A stretch of 62,000 nucleotides of DNA. It comes from Apostichopus japonicus. Its lineage: Eukaryota > Echinodermata > Holothuroidea > Aspidochirotida > Stichopodidae. The first letter of the stretch is position 1, and each line of letters begins with the position of its first letter. Location of the stretch: assembly GCF_037975245.1 (NCBI RefSeq), contig NC_092572.1, forward strand, positions 13,334,269 through 13,396,268, in the 5' to 3' direction. Positions 10,804-23,845 of this stretch are shown here, in pieces. Both the position numbers and the translations under genes were made by a program. The notes under the pieces were generated by a model, which saw only the letters and a program-made list of their open reading frames with translations, did not search any database and was not told the DNA's origin.

Positions 10804-12180
10804 AAGCAAAATTTAAAGAGTTATCGTGTAACGTTGCCTGTACACCTAATTTTAGACTTAATTCAGTGCCTTGCAATGCACCAATTGTCATTGACATTGA
10901 CTTTATTGTTACGACGGTGAGCTGGGTCAAGGTTAAGCCCATTCAATTTTAATTAGTTGCGCCACCCTACGAATATTTCCATTTTTATTATTCTTCTTTT
11001 GGTGTACTTTTTTATAGGTCAGTTTGTCTCGTTATCATAAAAGTGTGAGGCAGCGAAACGATAACGACGTCTAGCTGTTTGCCAAAAAATCTATAGCCTG
11101 TACTATAGGACGCTATGAAAGCTGGTGATACGACAAATTGTCACAAACACGTAGACTAACAACACTAGGAAACAACGTTGAAGAAATACATAGTCAAAAC
11201 CTCGGTATGTATACACATCCGTTTAGTCTTTGGTAAACCTTCCCATTTAAAGATGTGACAGGGTGCTTTTATCTAATTTTAGCTGTAATTGCGATGTATT
11301 GAATTTTCTATCCTAATGCAGTTGTCAACATTCTGAAATTGCTTAGATTAACTGAAACAGAATGCTTTTGTTGCATTGTGATAAGATTTTTAATATGTTG
11401 AAACGGCTTTGCGAAGAACTTAAATTAACTATGTGAAAAGTATACACCATTAATGTTAATTGCAACTGAACAACAGTTAGTTTATGTTCAGTCAAAATTT
11501 GTTTATACTTTTAGGCTACATTCAGGTACTTCTATCATTTTCGTCGCTTCAGATAACTTTTCTTCTTTTGGTGCTGCATTTTATACGTAGAATTCCCAAA
11601 CACTGGAATACATGATGCTAACATGGGAAAGAATTTTCTTTGTTAAAAAGTATTTTGGAATATGTGTCGGCTTGTCTTTGGTCAGAGAATAATTGATGAG
11701 AAAGAAATGGTTAAATTTATTAAAAGAGATGTACAAGAACGCATTAAGATTGATTTTAGTAGATGGTTTAGTAGAAGTCAAATTTATGGAAACTTGGGTT
11801 TATGGTTCGTTGTTCTGTGAAATGGGGTACTACAAATTAAGTATCCGTAATATAAGCGTGTAGATCAAATCACTTTTTATTTGAGCTTGTAAATATAAGT
11901 ATTTTTCTTTGTGGTGTATAATCCTGTAATATAGATATCTGGTAGGTTTGTAAACTAAGTGAAAAGTCAATAAACCGGAAGAAATTAAAAAACTTTTAAC
12001 ATTTATACAGTATCTCTAATGTATTTGGAACACATATTATAACCTTACAGTAAGCAGCTTTGTATTTTATCTTTCATTTCTTTATCAAATAGAGGACAAC
12101 ATTTGAAGTAAGTGTTAACGACCTTCGTCCAAGCGTTATTTAGTTATATGATCATCTACATGTTGAATATGTATGTTAAA
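10804..12180. other. no gene recognised
   Basis: AT-rich sequence with scattered short frames in both directions. No domain, repeat or RNA gene was recognised. Confidence 0.4.
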
Positions 12181-12669
12181 CAGGTGCGGATCCAGGCTAG
12201 GTAGTTGATAATGCGGGTGTGGTTGGGGGGGGGTGGCGTAATGTTCTCCTAAACCACGCGAAACATTAAAATAAATCATTGGCACAATCTCGCGTATATT
12301 ATTTATATTTCTATATGCCTTACAAAGAACCTTATTTAGTTGTCATATTTCATTATCCGTTAGTAGCATATAACCATATTGTCACATCTAAAATTGTAGC
12401 ACTCTATGAGAGAAATAAAACTTAAGGTCAATTAGACTTGTCTTTGCTTTTGTTTGGTAGCAAGAGCTTTTATATATTATAACCACCAAATAATGGCTTT
12501 AATTATGAGAATTCTTAATTAAGTTCTAAGTAAACAATTCTGAAAGTATTCAGTCCTGCAGGAAATGTCTTTTTGAGTGTCATTAACACAGCTTTTTGAC
12601 GTATAATCCAAACACCATACGAAATTTATTCTTCAAGGGTGACACTGTGAGCATTAAATAACTTAAATA

Positions 12670-12830
12670 GTGCATTAAAAGCTTAAATTTGAAGCTAATA
12701 TTTGAAGCTAATTTTTGAAGCTTATTTGAAGCTAATTCGAGTTAAATATTTGAAGTTAAATTAAAACAAATTGAAGCTGATGAAAAAAGCTAAAAAAGTG
12801 AGAATTAAAAGCTTAAATAGCTGTCAGTCA
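12670..12830. repeat. degenerate TTTGAAGCTAA repeat
   Basis: Imperfect short repeats built on TTTGAAGCTAAT and AAAAGCTTAAAT are visible across this interval. No coding frame is present. Confidence 0.6.
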
Positions 12831-13064
12831 CATTGATTCTTATAAAACACATGAGGTAGGCTACTTATGTTATGCTTCGGAAGTTTTGTACCCTTTGGAA
12901 TTGATGTATTAAATATGTACTTATAATGAACATTATGGAGAGTTGGTTTCACTAGAATGTGCATAACCAGATACTACGTTATCTGTGTTAACTGTTGTAA
13001 ATTCAAGAAGCTACATAAATCTTTGTGCCAATGTGATAAGAGTGGAGAATACATCTAAAGATAT

Positions 13065-13081
13065 ATATAGAGATATACAAC

Positions 13082-13138
<57 letters not shown>

Positions 13139-13148
13139 TTATATATAT
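13065..13148. repeat. (TA)n array
   Basis: TA dinucleotide array with AAAT interruptions. Confidence 0.85.
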
Positions 13149-13464
13149 GTACATAAGAAATTAATGTGTAGTAAGTGGTACGCCAGATATATATAGTAAA
13201 TACAATATATCTGTCATACAACTTATTACACATTCATTTCTCATTTACGGCTTGGTTTGCCTATAAAGAGTGGTTACAAAGCATTATTTTAAAGGACTAT
13301 TTTTTTAATTGGCAAGATTCCAAAGGACGTCAACTATTTTATATGGTGGGTACAATCTACGTGTTCATGAAGTTGTGTTAAGAGTATAAGCCTATTGAAC
13401 CTATCTCCTTGAATATGCAGGAACTTGATTAAACAAACTCAGAAATAAAAGAGTTTTTTTCTGT

Positions 13465-13749
<285 letters not shown>

Positions 13750-13750
<1 letters not shown>

Positions 13751-15470
13751 ATGCCAATTCTTAACTTTCAAGATCACTGTCTCAACTGATGGGAATGATT
13801 TGTTCCTTTTAAATGTTCTTACTAAACTTTGATTGGAAAGATTGAAAAAGGCATTTAGAGCTTCTGGTTCCTGTTTTGTCAGCCTCTAGCCCCTAAATTT
13901 TGCTTTCACCGAATGCCAGCTTTCCGCTCATCAGAGACATGGTATCATTACTGTAATACCCAAACCTGGTAACGACTCATATGATTAGATTTTGTTAAGA
14001 TTGGTGGTAAAGCTGTTGCTAACCTTTTCAAATTGGCTTTGCCTTCTATCATAAGTCAGAATCAAACTGGTTTTCTTAAGGGGGTGGGGGGGGGGGGGTT
14101 ATTAGGGAAAAAATTGGTTTACCTTGGATCTTTTTGATTACTGCTTATCTCACAAGAAGGCTGGTCTCATTTTCTGATTGATTTTGGTAGGAAAATTTTT
14201 CGACAAAATAGGCTTGCATTTTCTTCGTTATTCCTTACAAGCTTGCAATTTCGGAAACAATTTCATTCAGTGTGAGAAAACCTTTCATCACAACAGTTCC
14301 AGATGTGATTAAATAATGGTTCTTCTTCTTGTAACTTAATCTGGAAAGAGGAGTGAGACAGGGATGCCCACTCAGCCCCTATCTTTGTCTGGTCTGTGCG
14401 GAGATCTTTGCGCAGACTCACCTACTTCATGACAATGGTGTTCTGGATATCAGTATCTACAATTGTGAGGTTAAATTTTTGCAGTGCGCTGATGATACCA
14501 CTCTTTTAGATGAAATGTCGGTTTGTCGACGACTTTGCAGTTACCTGATCCCGTCGCCCGGTCAAAATTTTAGGAGTTTCTTTCACAGCTAATCGCGAGG
14601 ACAATTGCTCCCTAACGGTTTCCGCCAAAACCTTCTCGCCTTAAGGCAGGTGCCTAATTTGTGGGCCCCTTGGGACCTCACTCCTGTCGGCAAAAACGTA
14701 ATCGTAAAGACTTTTGCCCTATTCCAACTTGTTTTCTTTCTTTGTTGGTCCCCCACCCACCCGCCAACCCCTACCCGCATCCCGACTAGTTTATTCGTAA
14801 CCTTAATAGGGTTATTTTTAAGTTTATTTGGGGCAGAAGCAGGAGAAAATTAACAGTCATATCATTATAAACCCTATCGGTCGAGGGGGTTTAAATGTTA
14901 TAAATTCCTTCATTGCAGGTTTAAAATGAACTCGGATCCGTCGTTATACCAACGATAGGCATGTTCCCCCCCCCCCCCGATAGTTCATTTGCCCGTTATG
15001 GTAAAAGCTTTCTATTCAGATGTATAATCGCAATTATGCAGACATTCATAATATACATAAGGACGTTGTTCGCGCTTGGAACAATGCTCCTTTAAGGCCC
15101 CGGACAGAGAGTTCGGAATCATCTTATTTTGGCAATGTCATACTTCGTCATTTCTTTTAGACATTGACGAACGTTTTCTGAACTGTCAATTCATTCTCTC
15201 GAAGAAGACATTGTGTTTGGTTACAAAAGACTTATAAAACATCCATTCAACTTCTTAATTGTTCACCCAAAGTATAAATTTTCCATTGTAAGCAAACTTA
15301 TATAATTCCGACTATTACTTAGTTCTTTTACAAACTCGTTAGAAGTTGATATGTCAGTTTCAAAAAAAGGAGTAAAAGTTGGCATTTCTTTCATTATGAG
15401 AAATTACAAAAGTCTTTAAATTTGTAATTGTTTTGTGTTTCCTTTTTTTATTGCTTGTGTATCTGCCGTT
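13750..15470 (+). pseudogene. dead L1/Tx1-like LINE relic, copy B
   Basis: Nearly identical to the relic at 493-2690, including RQGCPLSPYL and the QCADDT box. It has lost about 480 bp: sequence runs from GAGTTCGGAATC directly to ATCTTATTTTGG at 15120, skipping the equivalent of roughly 1864-2342. It came with the segmental duplication. Confidence 0.8.
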
Positions 15471-15939
15471 GTACATTTTTTCATGAGATTACAATACAAA
15501 CGGGTGTGTATTTGTTATGTGATTTTGGTTTAAGCTCATAAAGGCAATGTAGATATATAGTAACTTTGAAACAAAAGATGAATTGGACAATAAAAGCGGT
15601 GTAAAATAAATAAAATATCACTATAAAGGTCAGTTCATCAAACAATCTTTGTTTCCTTTCAAAAGTAATATCCATTATTTACGCTGACAGTTCAAATACA
15701 CACTGAAAATCAAGAGTTAACTTAACGATAAAAGGTTTCAACTGTTTCCAGTTTGCGATATTTTTACCTCTCTTTGTCAAGGTCATTGGTCATTGAAAAC
15801 CATCCAACCAATGCAAGCATATATGGAGAGGATAATAAAAGCTTACTGCAGCCATATTATTTGCACAGTTTGATTTAAGTATGCCTTAAAACAGAAATTA
15901 TTTTAAAGGTTACCAAACAAGTACACCAACGGTAATACT

Positions 15940-16030
15940 CTGACTCTTAGCACTTGGTGCATTAAATTGAACAACAATTCACGAGGCCCTAATACATATA
16001 AAGCTTTAATAGGTGAGTAGCAAGTTCCTG
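15940..16030 (+). promoter_or_regulatory. putative promoter/5' untranslated exon of TIE-like gene 2
   Basis: Copy of the 3181-3246 block, with CATATAAAGC and the ATAG|GTGAGTA donor retained. The acceptor TTTTCATCGCAG at about 16271 is also kept, so a 5' non-coding exon remains possible. Confidence 0.35.
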
Positions 16031-16291
16031 CTCAAAGTATATATTTCGGGACAGCAAAGAGATCCGTTTATTTTACAGAAAAAAAGCTCATGCTTTTTAC
16101 ATCCCTTAACATCAATTAGAATTTAATTGAACTATCAAATTTAAATTAATCTCTCTTTGCTAAGAAATCTCCAATAAAACCTAAGTGTAAGGTGTCTGCT
16201 TATTTTCTGTTTGTGAACTGCTTGTATTTGAATATTTTAATATCGTCCAAACCTATTTCTTTTCATCGCAGTCACGAAGAGACGGCTAAGA

Positions 16292-16334
16292 ATGGAAGGG
16301 ATCTTTTTATTCCCATTATTTTTTCTCGCATTCA
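16292..16334 (+). CDS. TIE-like gene 2, coding exon 1 (shortened signal peptide)
   Basis: Start chosen at the second ATG because the first is mutated to ACG. The frame reads [14 protein letters not shown] and ends in phase 1 at GTAAGT. Confidence 0.55.
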
Positions 16335-18820
16335 GTAAGTAACGAATTACGTAATGTGTTTACGATAATTTTCTAATATCAACGTGACAGTTGTGCATCC
16401 ATCGATCCATCGATCTGTCGATCCGTCGATCCGTCCATCCGTCCATCCGTCGATCCGTCCATCCGTCCGTCCGTCCATCCGTCAGTCCGTCCGTCCATCC
16501 GTCCATCCGTCCATCCGTCCATCCGTCCATTCGTCCGTCCGTCCGTCCGTCCATCCGTCCGTCCATCCGTCCGTCCGTCCGTCCGTCCGTCCGTCCGTCC
16601 GTCCGTCCGTCCGTCCATCCATCCGTCCGTCCGTCCGTCCTTCCATCCATATATTCAGCAATCCATTCATTCATTCTACCATCCATCCATCCATATATCC
16701 GTATAACGCGCTATTTGCTATACCCAAGGTACATCCAAATTATATATTACAGGGTTTAACAATAACAATATTTCCATTTATCTTATATGCCTAAATAGTG
16801 AATGCATTGTTTTATAGTGTTACACACCACCTGGTTAGGAATTAGCATGAACCTAAGCCATGAGGTTTAACTATTAACATCGTGGTCATTACACTCCTCT
16901 ATTTTTATTTTGAACAAACATTCAAAAATTCAAAGGTGTCATCTTGTGACGAAATTGTGATTAGAATTTGACTTAATAGTTCTTATAGTACTAACTACAT
17001 AATTGCTTATAAGTACTTTATGTTGATTTTGTTTCAGCTACCTCGAGTCGTGCTTGTTCTCCGGGTCAAGGTTTTTTTACGATAGTAAAGTTTCCTGAAG
17101 TTCGAAGCAAAGGCGAATCACTTTACGTGTACGCTATTAATGATTTCGAAATAACATCTGAAGATCGGATCACCATTGAAAAGGACGATAGAAGTATCGA
17201 CAGCGGCTACGTGCAAACGGGATCAATACTAGGGCCCCTACTTCATCTGTTCGGCTGCTACATACAGATAAATCTCCCGAGGGGTTTGTCGGGCCAATAC
17301 AAAGCTGGCACCTATACTGCTAACTTCATCCCCAGCGGTGTCCCAGGAATACAGCAAAGCTTAGCTCTGGTCAAATCAAAATCCCGTAAGAAGAGAGTCA
17401 CCTCTAAAAAGTATAGTGTTTAATATTGATCTGAGACTGAATCTTCAATTTAAATGTGGCATTTGGGTAATATTAAAGTAACGTTAACGAAATCTACTTG
17501 GAGGGAACGTCAAAGCACAGTAAATGCTGTAAAGGTTTTCCACAAATAATCCAGTTTGTGGTAAATAAAACCAAGGTATCGATGAACGTAACCACAGTTT
17601 ACAGACCGGATATGTTAGCCACCTATTTCATACACAGGTTATTTCTTATTATCAATCGCCATTTTGGTACACCGGGTCATATGATGTGATGTGTCGTATT
17701 GTAGCATACTTTGTACAGAACATGTAATGTATGTAGTTGAAAAACTTGACTAAGGACACAATTACAGCAACTGTACCGGGGTCGGTCATATGTTGAGGTG
17801 GAATCGAACCTTCCGGATAACTCTCTTCTGGTAGAGAAGGCCACTGAAGCTTTACGAAAATATGCATGCGAATGTTTGCTAAAATTTCTTTCGCACTAAC
17901 TCTCAAGACAACGAAGTAATTTTCAAGTTATTTCTAGATTATCACGTCTTTCAGTACCAGTTACAAAACTGACAAATGACATATTTTTGTCAGTTGACGA
18001 TGTCTACATTTTAAATTTTTTTCCTTATTTTCGACAGAAATCTTAGACACAAGAGGTTTGTTTTCACTTACGGTGTACCCTGCATCTGCTGATCCAGAGG
18101 AAACGAGATTGGACCATCGCACCCAAACTATTAATCTTGCTTGGTCACCAGGTTGTAATAAAATTAAGTGGTACAAAGATGGTCGACTGGTTAATACCGG
18201 ACGTCAAATGAGGTTTAGGAAGATTGAAAATGCTGGCGGTGTGTACAACATTCAGCAAAGATCCAGAGGCAAAAGGGGATTGTTTGTACCTTTCTCGGTT
18301 ACGGTGGCAAGTAAGTTATTAGGCCGATGAGCGCTGATCGCTATCCGATCTCATTTTTAGGTGTTTCGGGGATAAAATATTGTTGCTATATATCTAATGT
18401 ATTATAAAACACATGTTCATAGAAACCGATTCTACGGATTTTTTTTATGCAGCAGCTATCTCACATACTAAGAGTACAGTGGATCTCATCGGCCTCTGTC
18501 GATCAAGGGATTTTATTACACAGCTTCACGAGAAAAACATCACCAGGCGATGATCCACACAGAATATAAAAATAAGTATTAGAAAAAACCTTGGTTGTGG
18601 AAACAGTAACCAGTAACTGTCTAAACATGCCTTAGAATGCATAATTTTACTTTTCAATAATTCTGTAAATATACAAATATGTATATATATATATATATTT
18701 ATTTATATATATTATTTGTTTACGTTATTACATGATTTAGAAGCTAGTCAAATAAATATGAAATAAAGTCAAACAAACAAATAAATATAGATATAGATAT
18801 ATATATATATATATAGATAT

Positions 18821-18861
<41 letters not shown>

Positions 18862-18864
18862 TAT

Positions 18865-18905
<41 letters not shown>

Positions 18906-19629
18906 AATAAATATATATATATGTATATATATCTATCATTGAGGTGTATATATTGACAATAATTGTCATCACGTATCTCGTTAACGATGCCTTACTTTTT
19001 GTTTCAACATAATATTTTCGACTTTACACTCACACACAGAAAACAAAACAAAACATTTCAGTAGCAGAATTTTTGCGAAAACATAAACATAAATACATAA
19101 TATATAAATAAATAAGGTAATTTTTTTACCTGACTTTTCGCGACTTTGTATTCATTGGTTGCAATTCAAACAATTGTCTTTATATTTTACAGTGTAATAA
19201 CAGTTCGATCACGTGACATTTGTAATCAATCTTTGGCGAAGTATCCGATGACTTTCGTCCATTTATAAATTAGGCCAAGTATCAACACGTCACAGTATTA
19301 TTACTTTATTGTACCCTGACTTTGCTATAGGTTATTTATCCACGGTTAGTTGATGTGTGTTCCCATTGTTCTTGTTATTTCTATTTTTCCGTTTTTCAGG
19401 GTCGAGTGGGTATTATAGTAGAGTTAATTTCATTTGTTCACAGGTTGTCCTGCTGATATGTATTTCAATGAAGGTTCTAACAGCTGCATACCCCGTAGAA
19501 ATATTTGTGTGAATGGTGGAGTGGGAAGAGACAAATCTGATACATGTCTTTGCCCACCTTACTTGGCTGAGCCGAATTGTTTTGTAGGTAATGCTTTAAA
19601 CATTTTCATTTCTTTAGAAAATGTACATA

Positions 19630-19723
<94 letters not shown>

Positions 19724-21433
19724 TATATATATATATATATTTATGCATATATCCAAAGAATTTCGAAAGTACTCGGATTACTAGGATTCTAAGATGCTGT
19801 ACAATGACACTGATATTTGATAGTCGGAACCCTGAACAGCATCTCTTTGACTATGGTACTTGTTACTCGAACGCTAAAGTTCGCGAAGAATTTTGGATTG
19901 GCAGGAAAATACAACTACAGTATTGTTCTACCGACAGGTTACGTAGACGTATCTGTTCCAGTTGTACCTTTATTTATCCTAAGTGTGGCAGATAACAGAG
20001 ATGGCAACTTGAGATGCTCTGATTTGCCAGGTGGCCATGCTCAGTGTAAAGGCATGCTCTTCTGTCTGGGAGATTTGTACGGATGTAAGTGCGCTCCAGG
20101 ATGGCGGGGAAATTCGTGTGATAAACGTAAGTTTACCCAGTTAGCTTTAAAGTTTAAATGGTCTCAAATAAAACGGCGACGAATCGTTCATTTTCTTTTC
20201 AAAGAGATAACGTTTGACCGTAAACAAATCCAAAAGCCACTACCATCTGGTAAAAAGGGAACGGTAAAACACATTTAATTGTTCTACTTTTACGTTTCCA
20301 GTGCCTTTATTGAGCCTCGTTTTTCAGTTTCACAGCTTGACATTTTCATCAGATCAATACTTCTACCGCATATTTCAACATTTTGTAATAAATGTTCACT
20401 GATCGATTGTCAGCTTATTGATATGAAAAAGTTGCCAAATTGACTTATATCAACGTTACCACGTTTCGAATTTGTTGTTTGAGTTTGGAATTACGTGCTG
20501 TAAAAATGTCATGTTAACATTCGATAAAACATACTTCAAATTGAATTACCTGCGTCATTCAGCCAACTCTTACAGTCCACATTGTTACTCTGTCTAGGGA
20601 TGACTTCGGATCCGTTGGTATGGGATACAAGTGACCTCTGTCACACGTTGTTCACATTTCGAAATCATTAACGTGGGTACAAACTGTACGGTGCATACTG
20701 AACAGTAATAGTAAGGTCACTTGAATTTACCTTACCAGCGAAATGTGAGTTACCAAGCGGATACCATTCCTACTGGGTAAAAATGCAGAAAATAAGTTAC
20801 AAATATAAAAACGTTCTTCATTTCAATTATGTTAACTTTGTTAGATCCAAATAAAAACGTTACGTTACGTTGGAAAGGTTACTGATGTAGCCTTGCCTAA
20901 ATGTATCATATGCGTAACAGCAGTTTGTAGTAGTACAGTAATATCTGTTGGTCAAAATTTCGCGCACTGAAGCCTATAAGGGGTTTAATATGATTAGCAC
21001 GTAGCAATGAAGTTAAATGTGGAATGAACTATAGTGTAATATTGCATTATACCAATAGAATTATTTACATATATATATAACTATATATTTGTAAAATAAT
21101 ATATGTATATATATATATATATATAACCATAAATATATATTATATATATATAATATATATATATTTATATATATATATAAATGAAAATCGTAATGAGTTG
21201 GAAAATCAAGAACAGTGAAAAAACTTTCAGCCTCCACCGGGATTCGAACCACGGGCCTCCCGCTCTGTACGCGGACACCCTAACCACTAGGCTATGGACG
21301 CTGATTGTATGTCCAGAGGTTCGAAACCGGTAAGGAAGATTGTAATTCCACTGTAGGCGTTTGTCACCTATATCGAACAATACTAGTTCTGTTTTTGGTG
21401 ACATATTTTGCCCTACTCTAGAGATCAAACACA

Positions 21434-21469
<36 letters not shown>

Positions 21470-22168
21470 TATACATTAGTATATATACATATATAAAGTT
21501 ATAGTTATAGTAATAATTCAACGCTACCACCGTCCTGATCATCCATTATTGAAATTTGATAGCTACGTTAGGCTATCACGTATGGCAAACCTTCAACTGA
21601 TTATTCATATTACAGATATCTTAACATATTGACAGATATTTCCAATTCGTGAATACAAAGGCACGTTTATCTTGTCAATGCCGTATCGGTTATATACTGC
21701 ACGTCATGTGCTTTTATAATGCATACAATGAAAAGGAACAAGCTGCGGAGCATCGATATAAAAGTTGGGCCATTATGACACAATTGTGCATGACTGACGT
21801 CATATTTGCTGATATCTGACATCATATTTAAGGATGACTTTAAGTCAGTTACAAGAGCTGGGTCTGGTTGTTAATGTCAAGCCGGTCTCACTGAAATATT
21901 TCATATCCCAGCTCAAGGTGATTATGTTGCTTCATTCCAAATAGACCCTTGCTCCTCTTCAATTTTATTGCACTCATTTTCCTCACACAATAACTTGACT
22001 TGAATAACTTAGAAGGGTTTTATTTTCGTCTTTTCTAATTTATCGGCAGCGTGTCAAAAGGGAAAGTGGGGAGCAGACTGCAAAAATCTGTGTCCCTTAA
22101 ATTGCCCGGACTGCAATCCATTCGAGACCACGTCTTGGTTAGGTGAACCACCATTGGAGTGTTTGTAG
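16292..22168 (+). CDS. secreted TIE/TEK-ectodomain-like protein, gene 2 (start shifted)
   Basis: Tandem duplicate of gene 1. Coding exons are 16292-16334, 17038-17385, 18038-18310, 19444-19587, 19905-20126 and 22050-22168, with all exon lengths except the first identical and all splice sites kept; 382 aa. The gene 1 start is ACG here (16274), so translation probably begins at the next in-frame ATG, giving [14 protein letters not shown], still a plausible signal peptide. Residue changes from gene 1 include S to G in Ig1, T to R and D to N in EGF1, E to V, F to S and L to V in exon 5, and V to E near the end. The canonical polyA hexamer is lost (AATATG). No stop breaks the frame, so it may be functional. 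Domain reasoning is as for gene 1. Confidence 0.7.
16396..16695. repeat. intron-1 minisatellite of gene 2 (CCGT/CCAT tetramers)
   Basis: About 300 bp of tandem CCGTCCAT-type units in the same intronic position as 3762-3905, but longer and CCGT-dominated. Open frames in all phases here are artefacts of the repeat. Confidence 0.9.
17038..17385 (+). CDS. TIE-like gene 2, exon 2 (Ig-like 1)
   Basis: 348 nt, phase 1-1. One residue change from gene 1 (S to G before YVQTG) against several silent changes, a pattern of constraint. Confidence 0.65.
18038..18310 (+). CDS. TIE-like gene 2, exon 3 (Ig-like 2)
   Basis: 273 nt, phase 1-1. KWYKDGRL and AGGVYNIQ are kept. Changes include ADSEE to ADPEE, RSRSKRG to RSRGKRG and GFF to GLF. 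Confidence 0.65.
18675..18925. repeat. (TA)n/(GATATA)n array in intron 3 of gene 2
   Basis: Expanded relative to gene 1 (5858-6012), with several GATATA interruptions. Confidence 0.85.
19444..19587 (+). CDS. TIE-like gene 2, exon 4 (EGF-like 1)
   Basis: 144 nt, six cysteines. It differs from gene 1 at three bases, all changing residues (T to R, D to N, A to V). Confidence 0.7.
19627..19752. repeat. (TA)n array in intron 4 of gene 2
   Basis: About 120 bp of nearly pure TA with GCATAT interruptions, expanded from the gene 1 counterpart. Confidence 0.9.
19905..20126 (+). CDS. TIE-like gene 2, exon 5 (TIE-type EGF-like 2)
   Basis: 222 nt. The only differences from gene 1 are three replacement changes in the N-terminal half (GYEDVFLP to GYVDVSVP). 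The EGF part is identical. Confidence 0.75.
21065..21180. repeat. (TA)n array next to SINE copy 1
   Basis: TA repeats in intron 5 of gene 2, ending in ATATAAATG where the SINE tail begins. Confidence 0.85.
21181..21430 (-). mobile_element. tRNA-derived SINE, copy 1 (inside gene 2 intron 5)
   Basis: Read on the minus strand, it has a tRNA-like A box (TAGCCTAGTGGTTAGGGTG) and B box (GGTTCGAATCC), an unrelated 5' leader beginning near CTCTAGAGTAGGGC, and a 3' tail running into (AT)n. The family is repeated at 35512 and 35884. Gene 1 has only TA repeats at the equivalent site (8095-8245), so this copy inserted after the tandem duplication. The open frame across it is not a gene. Confidence 0.85.
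21436..21500. repeat. (TA)n array on the other side of SINE copy 1
   Basis: Continuation of the TA array into which the SINE inserted. Confidence 0.8.
22050..22168 (+). CDS. TIE-like gene 2, terminal exon 6
   Basis: 119 nt. [20 protein letters not shown] is kept. The tail becomes [17 protein letters not shown] then TAG. The exon has more replacement than silent differences from gene 1. Confidence 0.7.
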
Positions 22169-22404
22169 CGACCAGTTGTTGCAGTGAAACGGAAAGCAAT
22201 ATGGTGTTTTCATTCATTGATAATGTGATACTGTTGATATTCTTTAATATTATTTTTCACTCTCCTTAAACAATGTTATAATGACATTGTGACATTCTTT
22301 GTTATTAGTACTGAATCTTGTTTTTTTTTGTGGGGGCGGGGGGAGGCGGGGGTGTAATTTTATTGTTAACGTAAACACATAACGTTTATACATATAATAT
22401 TCAT

Positions 22405-22411
22405 ATATACG

Positions 22412-22451
<40 letters not shown>

Positions 22452-22466
22452 TTTATTTATATATAT

Positions 22467-22542
<76 letters not shown>

Positions 22543-22546
22543 TGTA
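22405..22546. repeat. (TA)n array 3' of gene 2
   Basis: Counterpart of 9145-9290. Confidence 0.85.
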
Positions 22547-23534
22547 TACGTTATTACATGATTTAGAAGCTAAAAGTCAAATAAAAACTTGTTGTAGTTT
22601 TTTATTGATTCTTGCAGGGTTTACAGACTACTGCTATAATTACGTTTTGACACTATATGTTACTGGAAAAGTAGCACAGGTGGAGTTTGGGTCAACTTGC
22701 ATTCTCATGTTATTGATTTATGTCATGTTTAACTTTATTTGTTAAAGTTTCCTCTTACACTTATATATTTTACTGAAAACTCTTGTTACGATGAAAGAAT
22801 ACAACAGTTTTTAATAACATACAAGTTGTAACTGTATACTTTCTCTTTTGGAGTGACTCTTAACACTTTATTCTTGCCACGCGACTGGTGATACAAATAT
22901 TTTGGTATGTAGGTGACCATACAACTGAATAGTCCCCATCTGTATGTTAAAGTTATCAGTGCTGACAAGTTAATTGGTTTGATGAATACGGTATCATACA
23001 TGGTATTGTATTATTGTTTCTTCGTGAACGACCTGTGCTCGTGTATGTCATATGTAAACAATTTGGCATATTTATTGAACTGAACAAATTTAGACGCGAA
23101 TAAACGCACCCTTGTCTTGCCAGTCTGGCAATCCATGTTCAGTTTCTTTGATTTAAGACAACGAAACTCACACCGGACGAAATCTGGTATATTGGAGTTG
23201 AATCAGATGGGGGCGGGGGGCCGGGGGGAGGGTGGGTCAGGTGAAGAGACGGTACCATAAAATATGTAACACAAAGGTGTTTGAAACCATTCAGAATGTT
23301 ATAACGTCTAATATATTATATGAATCACAGCCTGGTGTGCGTCATATTGGAAACTTTTGCATCAAGGAGACCCCTAATTGGACCTTACTGACTTTTTGTT
23401 ACGGTTCACTATGCGTATTGTACTAGTTGGACGATAAAATAGCAAACTATACACGTGTACACTGGTGCATTGCAAGTATTCACAAACAGTGTAATTTCAG
23501 CCGATATTTATAGTTAGTTCATTAACTACTGGAA

Positions 23535-23810
23535 CGTCCGTCCGTCCGTCCGTCCGTCCGTCCGTCCGTCCGTCCGTCCGTCCGTCCGTCCGTCCGTCCG
23601 TCCGTCCGTCCGTCCGTCCGTCCGTCCGTCCGTCCGTCCGTCCGTCCGTCTGTCTGTCCGTCCGTCTATCCGTCCGTCCGTCTATCCGTCTGTCTGTATA
23701 TCTGTCTATCTGTCCATCTGTCCATCTGTCTATCTGTCTATCTGTCCATCTGTCTATCTTTCTATCTGTCTATCTGTCTATCTGTCTATCTGTCTGTCTG
23801 TCTGTTTGTA

Positions 23811-23845
<35 letters not shown>

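Noticed and set aside
16360-16794. Frames of Pro/Ser/Val/His or Asp/Gly/Arg repeats on both strands, also at 3711-3984
   Set aside because: They are translations of tetranucleotide minisatellites; several frames are open on both strands, as expected for such repeats.
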